From: Acidiferrobacter thiooxydans
Lineage (GTDB): Bacteria; Pseudomonadota; Gammaproteobacteria; Acidiferrobacterales; Acidiferrobacteraceae
DNA length: 64,000 nucleotides
Direction of reading: 5' to 3'
Assembly (NCBI RefSeq): GCF_003333315.1
Contig: NZ_PSYR01000001.1
Location: forward strand, 372,001 to 436,000
In this document: one piece after another, positions 19,093 through 30,300 of the stretch
How positions within the stretch are numbered: position 1 is the stretch's first letter
Layout of the letters: each line of letters opens with the position of its first letter
The notes under the pieces: model-generated
What the model was told of the DNA's origin: nothing
The model's input: the letters and a program-made list of their open reading frames with translations, nothing else
Database searches by the model: none
Made by a program: the position numbers and the translations under genes

Positions 19093-20445
19093 GTGACGGA
19101 TCTTGTTACCGGAAATCCCCTGAGCCTGAACTCCCTGGTGGAGTCGCTCAAGGAGGTCATGCGGGCGGCCCCTGACAAACGGACCGGGAAGAACTGCGTC
19201 TATACCATGGAAGATGCGGCGCTGGCGGCCTTTGCCGTGTTCACCACGCAAAGCCCGTCGTTTCTGGCCTATCAGAGGACGATGGAGCAGACCCGTGGCC
19301 AAAGCAATGCCCAGACGCTCTTTGGCATGAGCCAGATCCCGACGGACAATTGTGTGCGCACGATGCTCGATCCCGTGGCGCCTTCTCACCTGTTCCCGCT
19401 CTTTACGCAGATATTTGAGGCCCTGAACGCCGGCGGTCACATCGATCCCTTTCGGGTGTCCCTCGAGGCCTCTGAAGACGGTCCGGGCGCGCTACTCATC
19501 GCCCTGGATGGGACGGCTTATCACTCCTCCCACACCATCCATTGCCCACAATGTACGGTAGCCAAGCATCACAATGGCCAAACCAGCTACTCCCATACCG
19601 TGATCACACCAGTGATCGTGGCCCCGACTTTAAGTCGGGTGATCCCCCTGGCGCCCGAGTTTATTGTCCCGCAGGACGGCCACGACAAGCAGGATTGTGA
19701 AACCGCCGCCGCCAGCCGCTGGCTTGCGGCCAGCGCCGGCCGCTACCGGGATCAGCACGTCACCGTGCTCGGCGACGACCTCTACAGCCGTCAACCCCTG
19801 TGCGAGCAGATCCTGGCGGCGGGGTTACACTTCCTCCTGGTCTGCAAACCGAGCTCGCACCCCACACTGTATGAGGAGGTCGAGGGCCTCGCGCGCGCGG
19901 GGGGCGTGACCACCCATGAGATCACGCGCCGCAAGGGTAAGCAGACCTTGACCGACACCTACCGCTTCGCTTCGGAGCTGCCCTTGCGCGCCGGCTTGGA
20001 TGCGCTGTGTGTCCACTGGCTGGAGCTCACCACCACCGATGCCGGGGGCCAAACGATTTACCACAACGCCTGGGTCACGCGGCACACGATCCACCCAGGG
20101 AACGTCGCCGCCCTCGCGGCCGCCGCCCGGGCGCGCTGGGGCATCGAGAACGGCGCCAACAACACCTTAAAGACCAAGGGCTACCACTTCGAACACAACT
20201 TCGGGCACGGCAAGAAGCACCTCTCGTCGCTCTTGGCGACCTTGAACCTCCTCGCCTTCCTGCTGCATACCGTGCAGGAGATGACCAGTCACAAATACCG
20301 CTTGCTCCGCGCAAGCCTCCCCACCCGTCAGACCTTTTTTGATGATATCCGGGCCTTGACGCGGTATCTGTGCTTCGAGAGCTTCGAGGCCTTGCTCGAC
20401 TTCATGTTGAAAGGCCTCGAAATCGACGCCCCCGACAGCAGTTGA
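19093..20445 (+). CDS. DDE transposase, IS4-like/ISNCY type
   Basis: The 450-residue transposase has an RNase-H-like DDE core: first Asp in LLIALDGTAYHSS (with a CPQC pair after it), second in VTVLGDDLYSRQPLCEQI, and Glu in RARWGIENGANNTLKTKGYH. A basic C-terminal region (FEHNFGHGKKHLSSLLATLN) follows. The start is GTG 19093, about 125 bp inside the left end. The frame is intact, so the element is probably active. ISfinder assignment would need a search; ISNCY and IS4 are both plausible. Confidence 0.88.
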   Translation: MTDLVTGNPLSLNSLVESLKEVMRAAPDKRTGKNCVYTMEDAALAAFAVFTTQSPSFLAYQRTMEQTRGQSNAQTLFGMSQIPTDNCVRTMLDPVAPSHLFPLFTQIFEALNAGGHIDPFRVSLEASEDGPGALLIALDGTAYHSSHTIHCPQCTVAKHHNGQTSYSHTVITPVIVAPTLSRVIPLAPEFIVPQDGHDKQDCETAAASRWLAASAGRYRDQHVTVLGDDLYSRQPLCEQILAAGLHFLLVCKPSSHPTLYEEVEGLARAGGVTTHEITRRKGKQTLTDTYRFASELPLRAGLDALCVHWLELTTTDAGGQTIYHNAWVTRHTIHPGNVAALAAAARARWGIENGANNTLKTKGYHFEHNFGHGKKHLSSLLATLNLLAFLLHTVQEMTSHKYRLLRASLPTRQTFFDDIRALTRYLCFESFEALLDFMLKGLEIDAPDSS

Positions 20446-20453
20446 GGACCATT

Positions 20454-21338
20454 ATGGAGGACATCCGCTTTTGTGGTCAGGTACTCGAGGCGCAGCAACG
20501 ATCGCTGATCGTGGCCTTGGCGAAGCGCTATGGGGGCTTAAGCCGCCATGAGTTGGCGCAGACGGTGTGCGAACTCCTCGACTGGCACCGCCCCAACGGA
20601 CACCCGAAGACGATCGAATGCCGGGCACTGCTTGAGCGGATGCAGGAGGCGGGGCTGATTGGTCTCGCCCCGTTGCGGCCCGGGCGTCCGCAAGGCGCTC
20701 GCACTACGGTTCCGGCCGGCCCGGACCCACAGTCAGCCCCGCTCGACGCGCCGCTTGCCACCCTGCAGCCGATCCGACTGCAGCGCGTGGAAACACCCGC
20801 AGACCGGACGCTCTGGCGCACGTTGATCGAGCGCCATCATCCCCTCGGCCATCGCGTGCCCTTTGGTGCCCATCTCCGCTACCTGATCCAGGCCACATCC
20901 AAAAGCCCCACGGTCCTGGGCTGCCTGCAGTTCTCTTCGCCCGCCTGGCGCCTTAAGGGACGCGATCAGTGGATCGGCTGGGACGATGCCACCCGGGCCC
21001 GGTGCCTCCAGCAGATTATCTGTAACTCCCGCTTCCTGATCTTGCCCCACGTGCGGGTTCCCAACCTCGCGAGCCACGTGCTGGCGCTCGCGTTACGCAC
21101 CGTCACCATCGATTGGACGGCCGCCTACGGCGTTAAGCCCCTCCTGGCCGAGACCCTCGTCGATCCGACCCGTTTTACGGGACATTGCTATCTCGCTGCC
21201 AACTGGATCGACGTGGGTCTTACCACCGGCCGCGGCCGCGCAGACCGCCAACACACACGCCATGGGGCAAGCCCCAAGCGGATATGGCTCTATCCGCTCG
21301 TACCCGACGTCCGGCAGAGACTCACGCAAACCCCGTAG
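20454..21338 (+). CDS. DUF4338 (DruA-like) protein carried by the IS
   Basis: The 294-residue protein has a helical N-terminal part (1-85, probably DNA-binding) and a DUF4338 domain (about 125-285): HPLGHRVPFGAHLRYLIQ, LGCLQFSSPAWRLKGRDQWI, GWDDATRARCLQQIICNSRF, LPHVRVPNLASHVLALALR, VDPTRFTGHCYLAANWIDVG and a C-terminal KRIWLYPLVPDVRQRL. DUF4338 is the domain of DruA from the Druantia anti-phage system, but this copy has no other Druantia genes beside it. It starts 8 bp after the transposase stop inside the element, so it is a transposition-linked passenger or accessory gene. ATG 20454 fits better than upstream frame starts within the transposase. Confidence 0.85.
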   Translation: MEDIRFCGQVLEAQQRSLIVALAKRYGGLSRHELAQTVCELLDWHRPNGHPKTIECRALLERMQEAGLIGLAPLRPGRPQGARTTVPAGPDPQSAPLDAPLATLQPIRLQRVETPADRTLWRTLIERHHPLGHRVPFGAHLRYLIQATSKSPTVLGCLQFSSPAWRLKGRDQWIGWDDATRARCLQQIICNSRFLILPHVRVPNLASHVLALALRTVTIDWTAAYGVKPLLAETLVDPTRFTGHCYLAANWIDVGLTTGRGRADRQHTRHGASPKRIWLYPLVPDVRQRLTQTP

Positions 21339-21377
21339 ATCGACCGCCACCCCATTCCGAAGCGGCGTCGCTTCACA

Positions 21378-24300
21378 TTGAGAATTGCTGTTCCCACGGG
21401 CACCCATAATCTCATTAATATCGTGACCGGGGCCGCGACCACGGTCGATGGCACCATAAACAGCATCAGCCAAGGCCATATCGGTGGCCATGTGTTTTTC
21501 GCGGATCCCTATGGTTTGGTCGTTGGCCGAAGCGGGGCCATGAATGTGGGGAGTCTCACGGTAACGACCCCGACCCAGAGCTTCTTGCGCCAACTGGTCA
21601 GTTCGACCGGCGTTGTCAACGCCGCCGATACCGCTACGCTCTTGGCGGGCCGCGCACCGCAGTCGCCGGATGGCGTAGTCATAGTCGACGGTAAGATCCG
21701 GGCTCTTGATGCGGTCGATCTCCATGCGGGTATCGTTCATTACGCCGGCACCGCAACTGTGGGTGCCGATGCTGCTGGTACGATCTTTCGTCATGTCGTG
21801 AACGTCAGTGGGATTCACGAGGCCTCCGGCATGACCGAGAGCCAAGGGCGTATCGTCATCACGGGGGCCACGCAAGTCAGCGTGGCGGGTACCCTGAAGG
21901 CCGGCGGCGCTGTAGGGGGAACGATCAGGGTCACAGCGCCCCATGTTGATCTGGCATCGACTGCTCGTCTTGATGCCTCCGGGCCTGCGGGTGGTGGCAT
22001 AATCGGAGTAGGCGTGGGATCGCATGGTACAGTCGCCGCGGATACCACGACGATAGCCCATGGCGCGATCCTGGACGCCAGCGCCGGTATTGCCGGTAAC
22101 GGGGGGTCCGTTACCGTTTTGAGTCAGAACGGGACGGACTATGCCGGCGCCATTAGGGCGCGTGGTGGGGATCGGTCGGGGAACGGAGGCCAGGTCGAGG
22201 TATCGGCGACCCATGGCATCATATTCGACGGACTCGTCAATACCGGGGCGCCCCATGGTCTCCGCGGTAATCTCCTCCTCGATCCGACCAATCTCTTCCT
22301 GGTTGATGGCAGTGCCAGTTCATCGACCAGCAATGTGATGACAGTCGGCGCACTGCAAGCCCTAGGCAATACCAATATCACGCTGAGCGCCACAAACGAG
22401 ATCACCATCGGTTCATCTACGGGGGCCGCCGCCAATGTCGATTTGTCCGGTCTATTGGCGGGGAACACCCTGACCCTTGATGCCGGTGGGGCGGGCGGTG
22501 CCGGCGATATCGTTTTCAATTCCGGATCGTCAATCGAAACCGGCGGCGGCAATGTCGCGCTCAACGCCGGTACTGGTTTTAGCGGTGCGGCCGCCGGGAC
22601 CGGGGGCGGGCTTGTGACCTTGGGCTCCATTACCGCGCCCGGTGCGACCATCGCGGTCACGGCCGCCAACGGTATCGTGGTCTCTGCCGCGGCTACCGTG
22701 AGTGCCTCGAGTACGGCCGCGGGCCAAATCAATCTGACAGCCCCCGTCATCACTGCCGATGCCGGTTCCGCGCTGGATGCCTTGTCATCGGGTACGACTG
22801 CAAGCGGTGTTGTCGCGCTAGACGCAACCACAAGCCAGAGCGCTCCCTCCGGGCTTGTGTCGACGACAAGTAGTGTGACCCTCGATGGGACCGTCAGTGC
22901 CGACACCATAAATGCCACGGCGACCGCGAGCGCGACCTCTTCCTATTCGGGTTCAGGGGCATCGGGTTATGCCACTTTGGCCGGCAATACCGTACTGTCC
23001 GGCCAAGGGCCGGGACTGAGTCTCTACTATGTGGACGCCCAGGCGAACGCAGGGCTCACGGTAGGAGCTAGCGCGGTCCTCACAGGCGGCACCATAAGCT
23101 TGAGTTCACAGGCCTCTGAAACCGCGAAATCGCTGGATTTGGCCCTCACTTCGGCAAGCGGCATCGTTCTTCCCGTGACCTATGGCAATGTGACAGGAAC
23201 CGCCGATGTCACGGTTGCAGGCGGTGCCACCATAGATGCCACGAAGAGTCTTACCGTCGCCGCCCATAATAACGACACCTTAAGCGCCTCGGCCATTGCA
23301 TTGACCACGAGTCAAAGTGCCAAAGGGGCGGCAGCGCTTGCGATTGGTGTGGCACACGTGAACACCACGGCCGTGATCGCCGGCGGCGCCCATATCAGTG
23401 GTGGCGATGTCACAATCGCCGCCGACAATCAAAATAGCCTCTCGACCAGCGCCACGGCGATGGCCAACAACGCGGGCCTCGCGGGGATCGGACTATCGAT
23501 CGCGGACTATAACGTCAACGCCACGGCGCGCGACAGTGCGAATGTGGGTACGGCGGCCAATCCGGTCGGAAATGTCCTGGTACAAGCGCAAAATATCACT
23601 ACCAACGATGCCAATGCCGCGAGCGCCAGCAGCGGCTCCAACTTCCTCTTAAAGTACGCCTTCAAGGCGGCGAGTGGGGCCAATACCGCGATCAGCAATT
23701 TTGCGCTATCGCGGTCGGGTTCGGCGTTAGGCACGGTCAGCAGCGAGACGCCGTCGGCCAGCGCCCCAGGTGGGGGCAGCGGGAGCAGCGGCGGCACCTC
23801 GGTACCGTTCAAGGTAGCAGGCGCCATGGCGTTTACTACGAGCAATATCAATTCGAGCGCCACCATCGCAGCCGATCCTACGCAAACGGGCGCCACGGCG
23901 CCGGTCGTCGATTCGGGCGGCACCGTGGCTGTGGTCGCCAACACTGTGACCTCGGGCGTACGCAGTAATGCGGCGGCCTCAGTGAATTCCGAGACCGCAG
24001 AATCGGCAGGCACCAGTACTAATCCCTCGACCCCCTATTCGGTGTCGGCCGGCATCGCCATCGGCTTTTTTACCAACACCGCGCACGCGACGATCGGTAA
24101 CGGCACCACGATCGATGCTACCCACGTCGGGGTGGCATCCACCGCAAGCCTACCGATCTCGGTCACCTGGTGGCCGTCGGACTGGACCAGCCCCACGACA
24201 GTGATCAGCAATCTCATGGGCAAGGCTAACGGGACGCTCGGCCTCAATAAGCAGGTCATCACGAGCGGATCGACTGCCACCGCGCAGTCGACAAGTGCCC

Positions 24301-27300
24301 AACTGGCCGGCGCCGTCGATTGGCTGCAAACCAATAACAGCTCTCTTGCCTTTATAGGTGATGGCGCAACCATAGACGCCACGGGCACATCAGGCTCGTG
24401 GAACGCAACCGGCTATGCCTTGACGGGGACCGCTCCAAGCTGGAGCTTCGGCAATACCGTAGCCGTCCAGGCGACCGGTATTGCCCAAAGTATCGATGTC
24501 GGAGGAAACGTCGGGTTGACGTTCTTTGGGACGCAGGGCGGAAGCAACGCCTCAGCCGGCGGTGCCTTTCAGGGTGTGTGGTATCAAGACAGCACAATCG
24601 CCGGTATCGGTAACGCGGTCATCAATACGACTCATGGCGGTGTCGCGGTCAACGCCGGCAGTCAAGACACGGTCATCGCCCTTCTCCCCAGCGCCGGAAG
24701 CGGTTCCGGATTTGGGGTTTCGGGGGCCTTGTCGTTTCTCAATCTCGATGAAACCACCCACGCCTCGGTGAGTAGCGGTGCCCAGATCACCGCGGCGCAA
24801 GAGCTGCAAGTGAACGCCGTTCAGGCCTTGCAGCTTCTCAATATTGCCGGCTCCGTCCAACTGTCCAACAGCGCCGGTGTGGGTGTCGGTATCGCCGTCA
24901 ATTCGATCAAGACCGACACGGCGGCCTATATCGGCGACAACGCCGCAGACGACCCGTCGACCCAGTCGACGCTCGCCGGCGGCGGATTGATCCAGGCGGG
25001 ATCGGTGGCGGTCACGGCAGCGAGCGACGGCCAGATGTTGTCTCTATCTGTGAGCGGCGCCAAGGCGAGCGGCAGTAATACGCAGTCGGCCAACGGGAGC
25101 GGCGGCGGAAGTGGATCCTCGCCCACGGATATCATCAGCAATATTCCGAGCTATATCTCCGCCGTCAAGGCCCGGCTTACGGGTAACGCCACGACGGCGG
25201 CGGCCGGAAATACCGGTGCCAATGCCGGCACCAACGAACTGTCTGCGGGGCAGGGTGGGAGTTCGAGTGCCGCGGGGACCAGCAGCGGCACGCCGGGACC
25301 GAAGTTCGGCCTCTCAGTGGCCGGAAGCGCGTCCGTAAACGTCAGTAACGTGAGCACCAAGGCCTATGTCGATGGCGCCAATATCGAATTACCGGCGACA
25401 GTGGCTAGCGGCAACGGGGGCTTGCTCATTCAGGCGCTTAACGAAACGACAACCGTGGCGGCCTCCGGCGGTGGGGCCTTGACGCTCTCCGGCCAGGGCA
25501 GCAGCCAATGGAGTGCCGCGGTGAGCGCGGCTTTCGCCATCAACATACTGGGAAATACCACGAGCGCTGCGCTGACGAATAGCGCTGTCAGCAACGTCCA
25601 GAATGCCGCCATTACCGCGGCCACCGGCGGGGAGGCGGTGAGCGTCGCCTTGGGTATTGCCGCGAATACCAACAGCAGCAGCACGAGCGGTGAGGGCGCG
25701 GGATCGGTGTCTTTGACGCTTGCACAAAGCACGGTGAGCGCCACTGATACGACTAGCACCCTAAGTGGCCTTACGGGCACGTCTGCGAGCCCTAGCTTGG
25801 ATATCACGGCCTATGATCAGACCGCCATAGGGGATGGGGGCGGTGCGTTTTTCGGTGGCGGCAAGGCCGGCGTCGGGGTGGCATTCAGTTACAATGAGGT
25901 CGACAACACCCTCACGGCGGCCCTTACCGGCGGCAGTGTGACGGCTGTGAGCAGTGTGAGCGTGCAGGCGCTCGATGCCACGCAAATTTTGACTATGGCG
26001 CTCGTGGGCGCCGTTTCGACTAATACAGGTAGCGGTACCGGTGCCGCCAGTCTCGCTATCAATGATATCGGAAATACCGATAAGGCAAGCATTACCGGCG
26101 GAGCTACGGTTTCTGGCGGCACGGTCACTGTCAGCGCGCAATCAGGCGGCACGAATAGTGCCTTGACAACGCTCCTCACATCCGGTGTCGGCGCCCCCAG
26201 CGCCTCCGATACCGGGATGAGTTTCAATTTTTCGGGTTCGCCGCTACCGGCGTTCTCGGGTTCGGCGATCGTGGCGATTGCCGGTAATATCCAGGTGAGC
26301 GGCAATAACGTTGGCCTGTCCGTCGTGTATAACTCGATCCATTCGAACTATGACGCGACGATTGCCGACAGTACTGTCACCGCAATCGGCGCAGTCAACG
26401 TGAAGGCCGCCGATCAGGCCACCATCATAGGGCTGGCCGTGGGCGGCGGCGTTGCGACCGGTAATTTCGCGGGCGTAGGTTCGATCACGGTCAACCAGAT
26501 CGCCGATGGGGCTGTGGCCACCATCGGTAACTCGGCCGATACCCAAAACCTCACCACCGTGTCGGCTGGGAGCTTGGATGAGCAAGCCAGCAACGGCGGG
26601 GCTATCTGGTCGCTTGCCGGCAATATCGCCTATTCAAAGGGCGTCGCTGCCGGGGCTGCGGTGAGCTATAACAGCATGGGGAATACGACCTCTGCCGATG
26701 TTCAGTGGGCCACTGTGACGGTCACTGGGGCGGCGAACGAAAAGGCGAACAATAGTGCCGCGATCCACACCCTGGCGGCCGCCGGGGTCGGTAGCCAAGG
26801 GGTAGCGCTGGGTGGGGCTCTGAGCTGGAACGCCTTTACCAACACCACCCAAGTCGAGGCGAACCATAGCACTCTTAATGCCCTAAGCTGGACTGCCAAG
26901 GCCTCCGAGACCGGTTCGATTCTCGCGATTGCGGGCGATGCCGCAGTCTCTACGGGTAGCGCTGCCGTGGGTATCGGGTTGAGCGTCAACACCATAGGTG
27001 ACACGACCGAAGCTGCGCTTACGGATTCGACCTTGGCCATTCCGACCGCGGCGCTTACGGCTGTGAATAGCAGCACGATCCAGGCGGTGGCCGCCGGCGG
27101 CGCGATCAGTGCAGGCAGCGTCGCCGTAGGTGGGGCGAACACGGACAACGTCATTACCAACAGTACGACTGCCAGCGCCAGCAATATCAGCGGCAGCACC
27201 GCGGGCTTGACCGTAGCCGCGACCGACAGTAGCACGATCCAGTCCTTGGCGGGCCAACTGGCCGTGGGGAGCGACGTCGGCGTCGGGGGTGCGGTGAGCG

Positions 27301-30300
27301 CCAACAGCATCGACAACACGGTGACGGCAAGCCTAGGCGGCACTTTGGGTGTTACGGGGACTGCGGCGATCGCGGTCACGGCGCAGGCAACAGGCGTGGT
27401 CCAAAGTCTCGGGGTGGTAGGGAGCGCCGGTGGTGCGGGCGCGGGGTCAGGGGCGGCAACGGGCAACAATATCGGCACAAATGTTCGTGCCGGCCTAAAC
27501 ACGGTGAGCCTGTCTGACACGAACGCGAGTGTCGCGGTGAGTGCCCAAAACGACGCAACCATAGACTCCGGTGCCGCCGGCGCCGCAGGTGCCGGCACGG
27601 GTGCGGTCGGGGTCGCCATTGCGGTCAACCGCATCGGTGGCACGACCCACGCCTATGTCCATGGCGGGGATCTCGTGGTTCGCGATCTGACCGTGGGCGC
27701 CGCGACTGCGAACGGGATCTCGACTACGGCCGCGGGTGTGGCGGTGAGCGGCGAAGTGAGCGCCGCAGGCTCGCTTGCCACCAATGTCCTGACGGGGGCC
27801 ACAAACGCCGATATCGACCAGGGTGCGCAGGTCGCGGCCTTCAACAACATTGGCGTGACCGCCGAGGATGCGAACATTATCAGTGCCGCAACCGGGGCCT
27901 TGGCCATAGGCGGAGCGACGGCCGGCATTGGCCTGGGCGTCACAGTCAACGTCCTGAACGACAGCACCAACGCCTTTATCGGCGATAGCGGGACGACGCC
28001 CACGAGCGTCACGGCCCTGGCCCAGGGGACCGGCCTTTTGACGGTCGCCAACGGGGCGCTCACGAAGACACCTTCGGTACAGAACCTGAAGAAGTATAAG
28101 GATTACGTGACACCGGGATTGGCCGAAGGCACGCTGCAGGTCCATGGCCTGGCCGTCAATGCCGAGTCCTTGAATGCCGTCAGTGGGCTTGCGACCAGTG
28201 TCAGTATGTCGTTTGATCCGGCGGGATCGGCGGCGCTTAACGCCGATGCCGTGACGAACGTTTTGGGGGGCACGACGAGCGCTTACGCCCAAAATGCGAA
28301 TATCAATCAGACCGGTACCCCGGCGGCTGGTCAAACGGTATCTATCTTGGCGAGCCGCCATGATTTTGGCGCAAATCTCGTGTTTGGCGCCGCCGCCGGC
28401 GCGACCGACGTCGCAGCCAGTGCCGCAGTCGGCGTCAATACCTTCAACGGCACGACCAATGCCTATCTCTTGTCGGACCAGACGAGCGCCGCGGGTGCTG
28501 TGACCGTGACCGCGCGCAGCTCCCAAGATAGCCTCGGGCTCGCTGCGGGCCTGTCGGCTGGCATCGTCGGGGCCGCCGGCACGGGTCTTATTAATATTTT
28601 CAAGGACAACACCAACGCCTACGTCGCCGGCGGCCAGCTAGATGGCGGCAGTCTTGCCATCAGTGCCCAAAGCCGCGCCGCTGAAGGTCTCGTGACGGGT
28701 ACGATCAGTGGCGGCGCAGCCGGCCTTGCCGCGACCGTACTGGTCGTCGATGGTCAAGACAGTACGCAAGCATGGCTTGGAGAGAGCGGGCTTGCGACCA
28801 CGGTCAACGTGACCGGCGCGTCCAATGTCTCGGCCTCGTCTTTAGAAAATCTAGAGACGCTGGCTGTGAGCGGTGCGGTAGGCGGCGCGGCCTTCGCAGG
28901 ACAAGTGGCGGTACTTGTTTTACAAAATACGACGACTGCCACCGTCCAGGACGCGAAGCTCACGGCGCAGACGGCGACCGTCTCGGCCATTGATAATACG
29001 TCTATCCAAAGTTATGCCGGCGCGCTTGCGGCCGGGTACAGCGCCGGTATCGGTATCGGGGCCAATGTCGTGGTGCTCGGTAGCACTGTGGCGGCCGCTA
29101 TCAATAACGCCCAGGTCGCGACCACCGGTGCGGTTCTCGTGCAGGCGCAATCGACCAAGTCTATTGCGCTCGTGTCCGCTACGGCCGGTCTTTCTGCAGG
29201 TTTTTCCGGGGCCGGGGCCGTGGGCCTTATCTTGGCTGGAAGCGCCAGCGGCGGCCAGGCCCTGACCGCTTTGAACGGGAGCCACTCGCTTAGCACCGTA
29301 AGTTCTGTGGGCACGGCCGGCAATAGCGCAGGCGGCGATAGTAGCCTCACGACATCCGAGCAGACAAGCGTAAGTCAATCCACAACCTTCGATGCAAGTG
29401 CCGCTGTGACGGGTCCTGTCCCGGACGGCACGACAGCGTCCATTGCCGCAAGCGGTGTCTCTGCCGGCTCCGTCGCGGTGACCGCCACCGATAGCACGAC
29501 GACCAGCAATATCGCCGGCGCCGTCTCAGTGGGTGCCCTGGGTGTCGGGGCCGGGGTCGCGGTCACGACCTTAAACGATACGGTAGCTGCCCTCATAAGC
29601 GGCAGCCAAGTCACGGCCAGTAGCGTCTCGGTCTTGGCGCTTACGCACGATGGCACGAATGGCCCAGCGGTCAGCGTGACCGGATACGCCGGCGGGGCTG
29701 GGCCTGTTTTCGGGTTGGGGGCAGCGATTGCGGTCGGCACGATCGGCAATGCGGTGACGGCTACTGTGAATGCTGCCATCCAAAGCCCTGGCGGGCTTAC
29801 GGTGAGCGCCCAGGACGGCGAGTCGGTCACGAGTAGCGGCGTCGGCGCGGCGGCAGGCGCGGGGGCTGTGGGTGTGGTGGTGGGGGATGCCACGCGCCAA
29901 AGTACGGTGAGCGCCGTCTTGGGCGGTACGGCGGACGCGAATTCCGTGCAGGTCACGGCGCAAGCCAACGGGGCCGCCAGTGCGAACGTCACAGGTGCTG
30001 CCGCTGGGATCGTGTCGGGCACCGGTGCGGCGGCGGCGGCTACGGACGCCGATCGGGTCACGGCCGAGATCGCGCCGCAGGCCACCATTCAGGATGCCCT
30101 CAACGGTATCACGGTGCAGGCCACAGATACCCCGCAGGCGAGCGCCAATGCCTTGGGAGTCTCGGTCGCGGCCACCGTGGGTCTGGGTCTGTCGATTGCC
30201 GTGGCGCAGGTGACGCCGGTTGTGAATGCCTTCGTGGCGACTGGCGCGAATCTGGCTCACGACACGGGTTTGAATATCGTGGCGCTTATCGCCCCGCCCG

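Larger units (their letters stand above)
18966..21390 (+). mobile_element. Insertion sequence (IS4-like/ISNCY) with DUF4338 gene
   Basis: The 2,425-bp element has terminal inverted repeats CAGCAATTCTAAATGT (left) and CAGCAATTCTCAATGT (right, reverse complement), 15 of 16 identical. It is flanked by 9-bp direct repeats TTCCCACGG (18957-18965 and 21391-21399). It carries a DDE transposase gene and, 8 bp later, a DUF4338 gene. It sits in the TPS domain of the adhesin. The identical duplications and the still-open target gene indicate a recent insertion. The family name is tentative. Confidence 0.93.

Noticed and set aside
20454..21338. Druantia defence system
   Set aside because: Only a DUF4338 gene is present, inside an IS; no DruB-DruE helicase or companion genes occur nearby.
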